Shown: positions 1 through 9,391, counted from the stretch's first letter. The stretch is DNA of 27,297 bases from CAKUIA01 sp044433115 (GCA_044433115.1 JAWXTY010000027.1:1-27297); one strand, 5' to 3'. The notes: generated from the sequence alone by a model not told the origin. Made by a program: numbers and translations.

Positions 1-388
1 TTAGATAATAGGATCTTGTTCTTGTGGCTATATATTTAAGGGCAAGTTTTTTTGGAGGGGATAGTAGAGTGAATAAGTTGCCCTGCCCTAACAGTTTATT
101 AGGTCAAATAAGATATAGCAATAGAATATAAAGGGGGCTTCTAAAAATTGGAAATTAACTATTTTTAAGATTATTTTTAGCGTAATTTTTTTATTTTTTA
201 AGGATAATAACAGAGTTATTTGATGTAAAAACAAGAAAATTCAAGCAAAAATAGGCTAAAAAGAGTAATTGTAGCTTATTTTAGTGCAAAAATAAAATTT
301 TTGCTTCCTAATCAAAATCAATTTTTAGAAGCCCCCTAAAGATATATGCTCCTTTTTGTTAAGACTTCAGGTTAAATAATTCACATTT
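1..388. repeat. 180-bp direct repeat, copy A (interrupted)
   Basis: The sequence at 1-132 plus 341-388 matches copy B (389-568) with only a handful of point differences. Copy A may begin before the window edge. It is split at 133-340 by the MITE-like element and its target duplication, so its true unit length is 180 bp. The repeat has no credible reading frame. It contains a T-run after GGGCAAG and the string TTGCCCTGCCCTAAC. Its function is unknown. Confidence 0.85.
133..336. mobile_element. MITE-like element inserted in repeat copy A
   Basis: This 204-bp element begins GGGGGCTTCTAAAAATTG (133-150) and ends with the exact reverse complement (319-336), giving perfect 18-bp terminal inverted repeats. 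It is flanked by TAAA at 129-132 and again at 337-340. Copy B of the host repeat (around 510-524) shows the uninterrupted site with a single TAAA, so this is an insertion with a 4-bp target duplication. It has no coding capacity, so it must be moved by a transposase encoded elsewhere. An internal palindrome (AATAAC-AGA-GTTATT) sits in a core shared with the related copy at 10709. The transposase family is not identified. Confidence 0.85.
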
Positions 389-568
389 TTAGAGAATAGG
401 ATCTTGTTCTTGTGGCTATATATTTAAGGGCAAGTTTTTTTGGAGGGGATAGTAGAGTGAATAAGTTGCCCTGCCCTAACACTTTATTCGGTCAAATAAG
501 ATACAGCTATAGAATATAAAGATATATGCTCGTTTTTGTTAAGACTTCAGGTTAAATAATTCTCATTT
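389..568. repeat. 180-bp direct repeat, copy B (uninterrupted)
   Basis: This is the complete, uninterrupted unit. It aligns with copy A at an offset of 388 before the MITE and 180 after it. A third unit appears to begin at 569 (TAGAGAATAG) but runs at once into the 7-bp microsatellite. Confidence 0.85.
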
Positions 569-571
569 TTT

Positions 572-609
572 AGAGAATAGAGAATAGAGAATAGAGAATA
601 GAGAATAGA
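572..609. repeat. 7-bp microsatellite (AGAATAG)n
   Basis: There are five perfect tandem copies of AGAATAG at 574-608, plus partial units at each end. It begins where the next 180-bp repeat unit would start (TAGAGAATAG), so it probably grew by slippage from that unit's first bases. It is not inside a gene. Confidence 0.9.
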
Positions 610-1121
610 AAAATCAAAGATTTTTTAACAACAAAAACAATACCCTATCTATCTATGAAGATTTATACTTTACACACTTTTCCGAACAGTTTCGCAAAGT
701 GTTTTGAATATGCTATTAACTATTCATTGTTCTTTATTCACAAAAAAATATAAAGTCTCTAAAGCGTGAAAACTACATTTAAAGTGAATTATTTAATCTC
801 AAGGGTTAATATCTATAGCTTAAGGATTTACAAATCTAAATAACCCTACTCGCATCGCAACTACTATATGATTAGATATTTAGAGTGTTGGTTTTAATTG
901 GAGTATTTATATAAATAGTTGCGTGCGGCTAAATAAGGCATAATGTGAGGATTATGCGAGTACTTATGTGGGTGCTTATCTGGGTGCTTATCTGACATAT
1001 TTATCTGAGGGATAGTTTAGGTTGTCCAACAAATAAGGCTTGGGGATTTCTCCTCAAGCCTTTATAGGGGGTCGTCTAAATTTTTTTATAGAACTTTTGC
1101 AAGTTTTATCACAAGTGTATT
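610..1121. other. Non-coding stretch, no gene seen
   Basis: No convincing reading frame is visible on either strand. It contains small hairpins (AAAAATC/GATTTTT at 609-625; ACACTTT/AAAGTGT at 674-702), short imperfect repeats of CTTATCTGGGTG near 961-1010, and the stronger hairpin listed at 1035-1062. Confidence 0.6.
1035..1062 (-). terminator. Possible terminator hairpin of the sulfatase cluster
   Basis: AAGGCTTGGGGA pairs with TCCTCAAGCCTT around a 4-nt loop: 12 base pairs with one G-U. It lies about 100 nt downstream of the last sulfatase gene on the minus strand. The U-tract after it is poor, so it could be a processing or stability hairpin instead. Confidence 0.4.
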
Positions 1122-1161
1122 GCTTGCTTTGCTTGCTTTGCTTGCTTGCTTTGCTTGCTTT
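1122..1161. repeat. GCTTGCTTT tandem repeat at a stop codon
   Basis: Four copies of the 9-mer GCTTGCTTT (1122-1130, 1131-1139, 1144-1152, 1153-1161) occur with one 4-nt partial unit. The last unit overlaps the stop codon (TTA at 1160-1162, TAA on the minus strand) of the adjacent sulfatase. The array is therefore the immediate 3' untranslated region of that gene. Confidence 0.85.
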
Positions 1162-2944
1162 ACTTAGTTGTAACTCTGATGTAGTGGACGCCCATTTGCT
1201 TCTTCTTTGAAATAGTGAAGTTTGCAAATAATTGGTATATGCCCTTCTTTAATTTTATCTTATTGAAGCTTATTGATCTTGGGTTTTCGTTGGCTGCAAT
1301 ACTTTGTGTTTTAGTAATATCGCCTATAATCAACTCTACGTCAGTGATATATGGGAAGGCTCCTTTTTCTGGACGTGCGACTACAGATGTGCCTTCTATT
1401 GCTGGTATTGCAGGGGCGTTGTCTTTGATATTTACGTCTAAGTCTGTTGGCCAACGGAACAATTCAAAGCTATATTCGCCATCTTCAGGTACGTATACAG
1501 ACCAGTAGCCTGTAGGGAAAGTGAGTCTTCCGCCTCTGATTTGCAAGTCTTGATCCCAGAAGCAACTTATGTGTCTGTCGTGAGTATTTAACAATACACA
1601 ATCTTCATTTGGAGCTTTTAAAAATATAGGTTTTGTAGTGTCGTTTTGATCTGCAATATAGTCCCAATATTTATCATAAACCTTAGTAAATTCAGCAACA
1701 ACTTCAGGGTAATCATTTGCAATATCCTTCGCTTGGCTTGGGTCTTTAGACAAGTCGTAAAGCTCTTTTTGGTCTACCAAACGCATAGAGCCTTTCATAA
1801 CCACAGAAGGTGCATTTTTGTCCATCAATTCTTTTCTTTGAGTGTCAACGACCATATATCTATCTATAGATTTTTGAGGGTCGTCGATAACAGACTTTAC
1901 GCTTATGCCGTCCAAATTCTTAGGGATAGCAATTTCGCATAGTTCATACAAAGTAGGGGCAATGTCGATATAGCCTGTAAGTTGGTCTACATTAGTGCTT
2001 TTGCCATTAGGTAGTTTCATAAAGAAAGGAACGTTATGTCCGCCTTCGTATACCATAGCCTTTTTGCCTCTTAGACCAGCAGCGAAGCCAACAACTTCAT
2101 TAGTTTTCGGGTCTACTGTTTCAGTGAAGTGGCTACCATTGTCTGTAGTGAATATAATTATAGTATTCTTATCCAAACCAGACGACTTCATAAAGGCGTT
2201 AAGTTTTGCCATATTCTCGTCTATATTTTCAATCATAGCATAGAAACAAGCGTCTGGTACATTCTTGTTATCCTTAAATTTGTCTGAATATTTATCAGCA
2301 ACGTGGAATGGGAAGTGGGCTGCATTAGGAGTCAAATAGCATAAAAATGCCTTATTTTCGCTCTTTTGCTTTGCCATAAATTCTATAGCCTTATCAAACA
2401 ATACGTCAGTGCAATATCCCTCCACTTTAACAGGAGTGTTATTCAAGAAATATGTATTGTCAAAGTAGCTATTTAGCCAAAAGTCAGGAGTTTGAGTCAT
2501 ACCACCACCTTTGAACCAAAATGCAGTTTCAAAGCCTCTATCAAAAGGTCTATAAGGGTAGTTATCGCCTAAGTGCCACTTGCCAAAAAGCCCTGTTGCA
2601 TATCCATTTTTAGCAAAAACTTGAGGGAGTATCTCATAATCCTTATCCAATATATAGCGACCCATTACAGTGTGCCATACCCCCACTTTATTAGAATACA
2701 TACCAGTCATCAAGCCAGAGCGAGTTGGTGCACAAGTAGTTCCTGTGTGGTAATTTTCAAATCTATAACTTTCGCTAGCAAGCTTATCTATGCTTGGAGT
2801 CTTTAGGTGAGGATTGCCATAGAAAGACAAATCGCCCTTACCCATATCGTCAGGCATTATAAACAGCACATTCATTTTTTCTGCATTTAAGCTAAACATA
2901 GTAGCTAAAAAGGTCATTAATATTATTATCTTCTTCATATCCAT
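1160..2944 (-). CDS. Secreted sulfatase, CAPTR type
   Basis: This is a sulfatase of the alkaline phosphatase-like superfamily that hydrolyses sulfate esters, probably on a polysaccharide, outside the cytoplasm. An N-terminal signal peptide (about residues 1-21, ending NAEK) is followed by the metal-binding DD at 32-33. The C-A-P-T-R signature has Cys71, the residue converted to formylglycine. GKWHLG and TTDNG motifs carry further active-site residues. At 594 aa it is longer than the neighbours with CTPSR motifs, because of a beta-rich tail of about 150 residues (EDGEYSFELFRW onward) that may be a binding or structural module. The start could also be the third codon (2938), giving a more typical MKK signal peptide. 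The broken gene at 3073-4804 is its close paralogue. A terminator-like hairpin sits just upstream. The substrate cannot be read from sequence. Confidence 0.93.
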   Translation of the reverse strand: MDMKKIIILMTFLATMFSLNAEKMNVLFIMPDDMGKGDLSFYGNPHLKTPSIDKLASESYRFENYHTGTTCAPTRSGLMTGMYSNKVGVWHTVMGRYILDKDYEILPQVFAKNGYATGLFGKWHLGDNYPYRPFDRGFETAFWFKGGGMTQTPDFWLNSYFDNTYFLNNTPVKVEGYCTDVLFDKAIEFMAKQKSENKAFLCYLTPNAAHFPFHVADKYSDKFKDNKNVPDACFYAMIENIDENMAKLNAFMKSSGLDKNTIIIFTTDNGSHFTETVDPKTNEVVGFAAGLRGKKAMVYEGGHNVPFFMKLPNGKSTNVDQLTGYIDIAPTLYELCEIAIPKNLDGISVKSVIDDPQKSIDRYMVVDTQRKELMDKNAPSVVMKGSMRLVDQKELYDLSKDPSQAKDIANDYPEVVAEFTKVYDKYWDYIADQNDTTKPIFLKAPNEDCVLLNTHDRHISCFWDQDLQIRGGRLTFPTGYWSVYVPEDGEYSFELFRWPTDLDVNIKDNAPAIPAIEGTSVVARPEKGAFPYITDVELIIGDITKTQSIAANENPRSISFNKIKLKKGIYQLFANFTISKKKQMGVHYIRVTTK

Positions 2945-2960
2945 TCAATTAAGTTTTTAT

Positions 2961-2997
2961 TAAAAAAAACAAGGATACACTTTAAAAATGTATCCTT
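2961..2997 (-). terminator. Rho-independent terminator, minus strand
   Basis: AAGGATACA (2971-2979) pairs perfectly with TGTATCCTT (2989-2997). Read on the minus strand, the stem is followed by GTTTTTTTTA, a clear U-tract. It lies about 75 nt after the broken sulfatase and only 17 nt before the start codon of the next one, so it would separate or attenuate the two genes. Confidence 0.7.
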
Positions 2998-3072
2998 ATA
3001 CACATTTTCGCCTTTTACACTATCATATTTTTTACAAAGGTGTAAATGCTAAAATTATTTTTTATGAAGCAA

Positions 3073-4804
3073 CTATTGCTTTCTTATTCTAACATAATAA
3101 GCCCCAAGCTTTTTCTTGCCTACGAGATAGCTAGCAAATAATTTATAATCACCTTTTTTGAGCTTTATATTTTCAAACTTTATAGACTCTGGGTTTTCAT
3201 TTGCAGACAATTCTATAGTTTTCTTTATATCGCCTATGATAAGCTCGCCTCCAGTTAAAGTTGTATCTTTCTTATTTTTATTATTAAGATCGTCTCTAAA
3301 ATTCAAGCCAGTTTCAGGTGTCCAACGCAAAATTTCTATAGTGTAGTCGCCATCTTCAACAGCCCTTACAGACCAAAAACTTTCTTCTGTAATCTTGCTT
3401 TGAAGTTTAGTTACACCTTGCGTATGCAAGCAAGTTACGTGTCTATCGTGAGAATTTAAAATCACATCTTCATTATTTGGAGTAGACATATATATAGGGT
3501 GGTAAACGTCGTTTTCAGGGGCAATATAGTCCCAATATTCGTCGTGAACCTTTCGCATTTCAGAAACCATTTCAGGATAATCCTTTGCAATATTCTTAGT
3601 TTGCCCTAAGTCCTTAGACAAGTCGTAAAGCTCTTGTCTATTAACTAGACGCATATGCCCTTTCATAACTACAGATATATTATCCTTGCTCATCAATTCT
3701 TTTCTTTGAGTATCGCCAACTAAATATCTATCTATATTGCTCTTAGGGTTGTCAATTACAGACTTTACGCTAATGCCGTCTGTCTTTTGAGTGCCTTTTA
3801 AGCCACAAAGTTCATAGAGGGTCGGAGCAACGTCAATATATCCCATAAGTTGGTTTAGCTCAACGCTCTTGCCATTAGGTATTCTCATAAAGAAAGGAAC
3901 GTTATGCCCACCTTCGTATACGCCACTTTTTTTATCCCTTAAGCCAGCAGAAAAGCCTACAACTTGATTAGTCTTTTTATTTGTGGTTTCTGTAAAAGTA
4001 CTGCCATTGTCTGTAGAAAATATAACTATAGTATTCTTATCCAAGCCAGAAGATTTCAAAAAGCTTTCCATCTTGCCCATATTATCGTCGATATTTTCTA
4101 TCATACCATAAAAGCCTGCATTAGGCACACTCTTATTTCCTTCAAACTTTTTCTTATATTTATCAGGAGCATTAAATGGGCTATGAGCTGCATTTAGAGA
4201 AGTAGCAAAGGAAAGGCTTTCCCTCTGTTTGCTTTTCCTTCATAAATGCAATAGCTGCGTCAAAGAATACATCTGTGCAAAAGCCTTGAGTTTTTTGAAT
4301 TTTGTCGTTATTTTGCAAAGTTGGGTTAAAATAAGAATTACGCCAATAATCAGGACCTTGCCCTATTCCTCCAGCCTTGTGCCAAAGAGTAGTTTGAAAG
4401 CCTCTATCGAATGGTCTATAAGGGTAGTTATCCCCCAAGTGCCACTTGCCGAACATACCAGTTGCATAGCCACCTTTAGCAAAAACTTCAGGCATAATTT
4501 CTCTATTTATATCCAAGATAGAGCGACCCAATATAGTATGCCATACCCCCACCTTATTACAATACATCGCACTCATTAAGCCTGAGCGAGTTGGGGCACA
4601 AGTAGTAGCAGTGTGATAGTTTTCAAATCTATAACTTTCACTAGCTAACTTATCTACGTGAGGAGTTTTTAAATGAGGGTTGCCATAATAAGAAAAGTCG
4701 CCTTTTCCCATATCGTCAGTTAAGACGAACAAAACGTTCATCTTTTCTGCACTTAAGCTAATTGCACTTGCAAATAGTGTAGTTAATAAAATTAATTTTT
4801 TCAT
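3073..4804 (-). pseudogene. Sulfatase split by a 2-nt frameshift
   Basis: Two reading frames together make one sulfatase of about 578 aa, closely related to the 594-aa neighbour. The N-terminal part (4181-4804, 207 codons) has a signal peptide, the DD metal site and the CAPTR formylglycine motif. It then leaves frame after PFLCYFS and ends KCSS-stop. The C-terminal part (3073-about 4195) resumes as LNAAHSPFNAP and carries STDNG and the beta-rich tail. Aligned with the intact paralogue (CYLTPNAAH), two nucleotides are missing in a short CT run (AGAGA at 4196-4200 on the plus strand). The apparent start at 4128 is an internal GTG codon. It lies 11 nt downstream of the preceding sulfatase, in the same operon. 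A sequencing error or a slippage-based switch are alternatives to decay. Confidence 0.85.
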
Positions 4805-4815
4805 ATATTTCTTTT

Positions 4816-6309
4816 TTATCGAGAGTGAGGAGCTGTAGGCTTTTTACCCTTTACATATTTAGTTAAAAGAGCCTTCATTTCCTTAACCTTTTCAGGGTGT
4901 TGTTCGTATACATTGTTTACTTGAGCAATATCTTCCTTCAAATTATACAACAATCCAGCAGTACCTTCTCCTGTTGGCTCAGTATCACTTGGGATATATT
5001 CCTTGCCTTTAATCTTGTTGTGAGAACCACTTTTAACATCTATATAAACCCAATCGCCTTGACGCAAAGCATAAGCATTATTATTAGTGTTATGAACCAT
5101 TATATCTCTAACTTGTCCCTTGTTTTCAGACTTCCAAGCACTTATCATATCAAAGCTATCTTGAGCTTCATCTTTTTTCAAGTCATATCCAATGATACCA
5201 GCAAAAGTTGCAGCGAAGTCAACTTGGTTTATTGTAGTATCAGATACTATACCTGCATCTATCGTACCCTTCCAAGATACTACGAAAGGAACGTGGTGTC
5301 CGCCTTCGAACAAGTCTCTTTTAGCACCTCTAAATGGACCCGAACTCCAGTGCCCAAACTCTGCTTGTCTATCGTATGCCCAGCTTTCAGCACCATTGTC
5401 TGCTGTAAATATTATGATAGTGTTGTCTATTAAGCCCTTACGCTCTAGTTCAGCAACTACTCTGCCTAAAGTGTCGTCAGATTGTATCACAAAGTCGCCA
5501 AAGTATCCAGCTTGGCTCTTGCCCCAAAATTCCTTTGCAGGTGCTATAGGAGCGTGAGGCGAATTTAATGCTAAATACAAGAAAAATGGCTCGTTCGCAT
5601 TTTGTTGACTTATATATTCTACAGCCTTTTTAGTTAAAGTTGGCAATACCTCTTCTATCTTCCAGTCGTCAGAAGCAGGTCCTTGTCTTAGATTACCGAC
5701 ACCTTCTTTTCTGCCTGCAACGTCTGTAGTATTATTTACATCTCTAGTAGGGGCTGTTACAGGTATATCGTTTTCTATCCAGCAATAAGGAGGAAAATTA
5801 ATTGTGCCATCGCCATAGTAATAATCAAAGCCTATAGAAGTTGGACCTCCTGACATTTTCTTAGTCCAATCGAAAGCTTCAGCTCCATTGCCCTTAGCTC
5901 CCTTTTTACGCATTTCTTTCCAGCCCCAACCTAAGTGCCACTTGCCAATCATAGCAGTTTTGTATCCACAAGCCTTGAACATCTTAGGCAAAGTGAAATC
6001 GTCTGGCTTAAATTTAGACTCTGCAAAAGCATTACAAATTCCGTGAAAGCTTCTCCAGTGGTGCTGACCTGTCAACATCGCATATCTACTTGGCGTGCAT
6101 ATACCAGAAGAGCTATGCCCATCTAAAAATCTCATACCAGAATTTGCCAAAGCATCTATATGTGGCGTTTGTATCTTCGACTCTTTGTTGCCAAAAGACG
6201 CATCGCCATATCCCATATCATCAGCGTATACGATTACCACATTTGGCTTTGCAGCATAGGCACAAGCACCTATAAATAAAGCCCCCATCAATATTATCGT
6301 TTTTTTCAT
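4816..6309 (-). CDS. Secreted sulfatase, CTPSR type
   Basis: This 497-aa enzyme is of the alkaline phosphatase-like sulfatase family and probably removes sulfate groups from glycans in the periplasm or at the surface. Residues 1-19 form a signal peptide. FIGAC (Cys16) also resembles a lipobox, so lipoprotein processing is possible. The metal-binding DD is at 30-31, the formylglycine cysteine is Cys71 in C-T-P-S-R, and GKWHLGW, NSPHAPI and TADNG follow. It is related to, but clearly different from, the two genes upstream. Its first 22 codons and the 38 nt before it are identical to those of the 6348-7880 gene. That gene acquired them by duplication. No Shine-Dalgarno sequence is seen; the bases before ATG are A-rich. 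Confidence 0.94.
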   Translation of the reverse strand: MKKTIILMGALFIGACAYAAKPNVVIVYADDMGYGDASFGNKESKIQTPHIDALANSGMRFLDGHSSSGICTPSRYAMLTGQHHWRSFHGICNAFAESKFKPDDFTLPKMFKACGYKTAMIGKWHLGWGWKEMRKKGAKGNGAEAFDWTKKMSGGPTSIGFDYYYGDGTINFPPYCWIENDIPVTAPTRDVNNTTDVAGRKEGVGNLRQGPASDDWKIEEVLPTLTKKAVEYISQQNANEPFFLYLALNSPHAPIAPAKEFWGKSQAGYFGDFVIQSDDTLGRVVAELERKGLIDNTIIIFTADNGAESWAYDRQAEFGHWSSGPFRGAKRDLFEGGHHVPFVVSWKGTIDAGIVSDTTINQVDFAATFAGIIGYDLKKDEAQDSFDMISAWKSENKGQVRDIMVHNTNNNAYALRQGDWVYIDVKSGSHNKIKGKEYIPSDTEPTGEGTAGLLYNLKEDIAQVNNVYEQHPEKVKEMKALLTKYVKGKKPTAPHSR

Positions 6310-7815
6310 TTTTTATATTCTATTTTTGAGTTTAAATTTCAATTACCCTATTGAGCGTGAGGAGCAGTAGGCTTGCCACTTATATATTCATCTAAGAGTG
6401 CCTTCATTTCCTTAACCATCTCTGGGTGTTGCTCGTATAAATTATTTACTTGTTCTATATCTTCTTTTAGATTAAAGAGCAAGCCATCTGTTTTTTTGCC
6501 ATAATTCAAAGTCTTGCCATTAGGGATATATTGCTTGCCTGCCCCAACGTATTGATTTATATAAATCCAATCGCCTTGACGCAAAGCGTATGCACCATCT
6601 TTTTCGGTATTTTGCACAGTTGCGTATCTCAAAGGTTTTTTGTAGTCTTTGCCCTCTAAAATAGGCAATATGCTATAGCTGTCTTGGGCTTCTTCCTTAG
6701 ATAAATCATAGCCAACAATTTCAGCAAAAGTTGCAGCAAAATCCACTTGGCTGACAACGTCGTCGCAAACAGAACCTGCCTTGATATGCCCTTTCCAAGA
6801 CATTATAAATGGCACTCTATGCCCACCTTCAATCACGTGTCGCTTAGAACCTCTAACAGGACCTGAACTCCAATGTCCATATTTCTTTTGTCTATCATAT
6901 AAGAACTGAGCTGAGCCATTATCTGCTGTAAATATAATTAGGGTATTGTCGTAAAATCCCTTATCTTTCAAAGCACCAAGCACTTTAGAAATCATATCAT
7001 CACTTTCAACTACAAAGTCTCCATAAGGACCTGCTTGAGATTTACCATCATACTCATCATTAGGAGCTATAGGAGCGTGAGGCGAATTTAACGCAAAATA
7101 TAAGAAAAATGGCTTGTCTGCACTTTGAGTATTTATCCACTCTACTGCCTTTTTAGTTATACTAGGCAATACCTTTGTAATGCCCCATTCCTCCGACATA
7201 GGTCCTGCAACTAGCGTACCTGCCCCCTCTTTTCTTGCTGTATCCAAAAGAGATAGCTCTACCATTTTTGTAGGCACAAACAAAACTTTGTCGTTTTCTA
7301 TCCAAGTGTAAGGAGGGAAGTTTACAGTGCCATCGCCAAAGTAATAATCAAAGCCTTGGGCAGTTGGTCCCATAGGTATCTTCTTAGACCAATCCAAGTC
7401 CTCTGGGAAATATTTCGCACCTCTTGTAACTACCTTACCCTTAGCCCTTTGACTTTTATTGTCTTGGTATGTAGGCAGTTCCATAGCTTGCCAATTCCAG
7501 CCTAAATGCCACTTGCCAACACAAGCAGTGTTGTAGCCCTTAGACTTAAGCATCTTGGCTATAGTAAAGTCGTCTGGCTTAAAAACAGACTCGCCAAAGC
7601 CATGAACTATATCGTGAAAACGTCTCCAGTGGTGCTGACCTGTCAAAAGAGCAAAACGGCTTGGAGTGCATATCCCAGATGAGCTATGCCCATCTGTAAA
7701 AGTCATACCAGAAGCCACAAGCGAGTCTATAGCAGGCGTTTGTATCTTCGCCTCCTTATTGCAATACGACACATCGCCATATCCCATATCATCTGTATAA
7801 ATTATTACTATATTA
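6245..7815. repeat. 1571-bp tandem duplication, left copy
   Basis: This unit runs from the signal-peptide codons of the 4816-6309 gene through the 38-nt spacer and the body of the next sulfatase. Every stretch compared with the right copy (offset 1571) is identical, and the encoded proteins are identical over the shared region. Confidence 0.88.
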
Positions 7816-7880
7816 GGCTTTGCAGCATAGGCACAAGCACCTATAAATAAAGCCCCCATCAATATTATCGTTTTTTTCAT
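6348..7880 (-). CDS. Secreted sulfatase, CTPSR type, hybrid duplicate
   Basis: This is a 510-aa sulfatase with the DD metal site at 30-31, Cys71 in C-T-P-S-R, GKWHLGW, NSPHAPI and TADNG. From KPNIVIIY to the C terminus it is identical to the next gene upstream (7919-9457). Its signal peptide (MKKTIILMGALFIGACAYAA) and 5' spacer are instead those of the gene downstream (4816-6309). It is therefore a chimera formed at the join of a 1571-bp tandem duplication. It should have the same substrate as its twin. The different leader may change dosage, export or membrane anchoring, since FIGAC could act as a lipobox. The cluster promoter upstream of 9457 should still reach it by read-through. Confidence 0.94.
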   Translation of the reverse strand: MKKTIILMGALFIGACAYAAKPNIVIIYTDDMGYGDVSYCNKEAKIQTPAIDSLVASGMTFTDGHSSSGICTPSRFALLTGQHHWRRFHDIVHGFGESVFKPDDFTIAKMLKSKGYNTACVGKWHLGWNWQAMELPTYQDNKSQRAKGKVVTRGAKYFPEDLDWSKKIPMGPTAQGFDYYFGDGTVNFPPYTWIENDKVLFVPTKMVELSLLDTARKEGAGTLVAGPMSEEWGITKVLPSITKKAVEWINTQSADKPFFLYFALNSPHAPIAPNDEYDGKSQAGPYGDFVVESDDMISKVLGALKDKGFYDNTLIIFTADNGSAQFLYDRQKKYGHWSSGPVRGSKRHVIEGGHRVPFIMSWKGHIKAGSVCDDVVSQVDFAATFAEIVGYDLSKEEAQDSYSILPILEGKDYKKPLRYATVQNTEKDGAYALRQGDWIYINQYVGAGKQYIPNGKTLNYGKKTDGLLFNLKEDIEQVNNLYEQHPEMVKEMKALLDEYISGKPTAPHAQ

Positions 7881-9391
7881 TTTTTATATTCTATTTTTGA
7901 GTTTAAATTTCAATTACCCTATTGAGCGTGAGGAGCAGTAGGCTTGCCACTTATATATTCATCTAAGAGTGCCTTCATTTCCTTAACCATCTCTGGGTGT
8001 TGCTCGTATAAATTATTTACTTGTTCTATATCTTCTTTTAGATTAAAGAGCAAGCCATCTGTTTTTTTGCCATAATTCAAAGTCTTGCCATTAGGGATAT
8101 ATTGCTTGCCTGCCCCAACGTATTGATTTATATAAATCCAATCGCCTTGACGCAAAGCGTATGCACCATCTTTTTCGGTATTTTGCACAGTTGCGTATCT
8201 CAAAGGTTTTTTGTAGTCTTTGCCCTCTAAAATAGGCAATATGCTATAGCTGTCTTGGGCTTCTTCCTTAGATAAATCATAGCCAACAATTTCAGCAAAA
8301 GTTGCAGCAAAATCCACTTGGCTGACAACGTCGTCGCAAACAGAACCTGCCTTGATATGCCCTTTCCAAGACATTATAAATGGCACTCTATGCCCACCTT
8401 CAATCACGTGTCGCTTAGAACCTCTAACAGGACCTGAACTCCAATGTCCATATTTCTTTTGTCTATCATATAAGAACTGAGCTGAGCCATTATCTGCTGT
8501 AAATATAATTAGGGTATTGTCGTAAAATCCCTTATCTTTCAAAGCACCAAGCACTTTAGAAATCATATCATCACTTTCAACTACAAAGTCTCCATAAGGA
8601 CCTGCTTGAGATTTACCATCATACTCATCATTAGGAGCTATAGGAGCGTGAGGCGAATTTAACGCAAAATATAAGAAAAATGGCTTGTCTGCACTTTGAG
8701 TATTTATCCACTCTACTGCCTTTTTAGTTATACTAGGCAATACCTTTGTAATGCCCCATTCCTCCGACATAGGTCCTGCAACTAGCGTACCTGCCCCCTC
8801 TTTTCTTGCTGTATCCAAAAGAGATAGCTCTACCATTTTTGTAGGCACAAACAAAACTTTGTCGTTTTCTATCCAAGTGTAAGGAGGGAAGTTTACAGTG
8901 CCATCGCCAAAGTAATAATCAAAGCCTTGGGCAGTTGGTCCCATAGGTATCTTCTTAGACCAATCCAAGTCCTCTGGGAAATATTTCGCACCTCTTGTAA
9001 CTACCTTACCCTTAGCCCTTTGACTTTTATTGTCTTGGTATGTAGGCAGTTCCATAGCTTGCCAATTCCAGCCTAAATGCCACTTGCCAACACAAGCAGT
9101 GTTGTAGCCCTTAGACTTAAGCATCTTGGCTATAGTAAAGTCGTCTGGCTTAAAAACAGACTCGCCAAAGCCATGAACTATATCGTGAAAACGTCTCCAG
9201 TGGTGCTGACCTGTCAAAAGAGCAAAACGGCTTGGAGTGCATATCCCAGATGAGCTATGCCCATCTGTAAAAGTCATACCAGAAGCCACAAGCGAGTCTA
9301 TAGCAGGCGTTTGTATCTTCGCCTCCTTATTGCAATACGACACATCGCCATATCCCATATCATCTGTATAAATTATTACTATATTAGGCTT
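7816..9391. repeat. 1571-bp tandem duplication, right copy
   Basis: This is the second copy, at offset 1571. Identity ends just after GGCTT at 9387-9391, where the original signal peptide of the 7919-9457 gene begins. The left copy starts at the same GGCTT (6245-6249), so the duplication joined two 5-bp microhomologies in the two gene starts. Confidence 0.88.

Noticed and set aside
572..609. CRISPR array
   Set aside because: The 7-bp units have no spacers, so this is a microsatellite. No CRISPR-like array was seen anywhere in the window.
4128..4128. Start codon for a separate 351-aa sulfatase fragment
   Set aside because: It is an internal GTG (Val) in a region that continues the homology upstream to the frameshift, so it is not a gene start.
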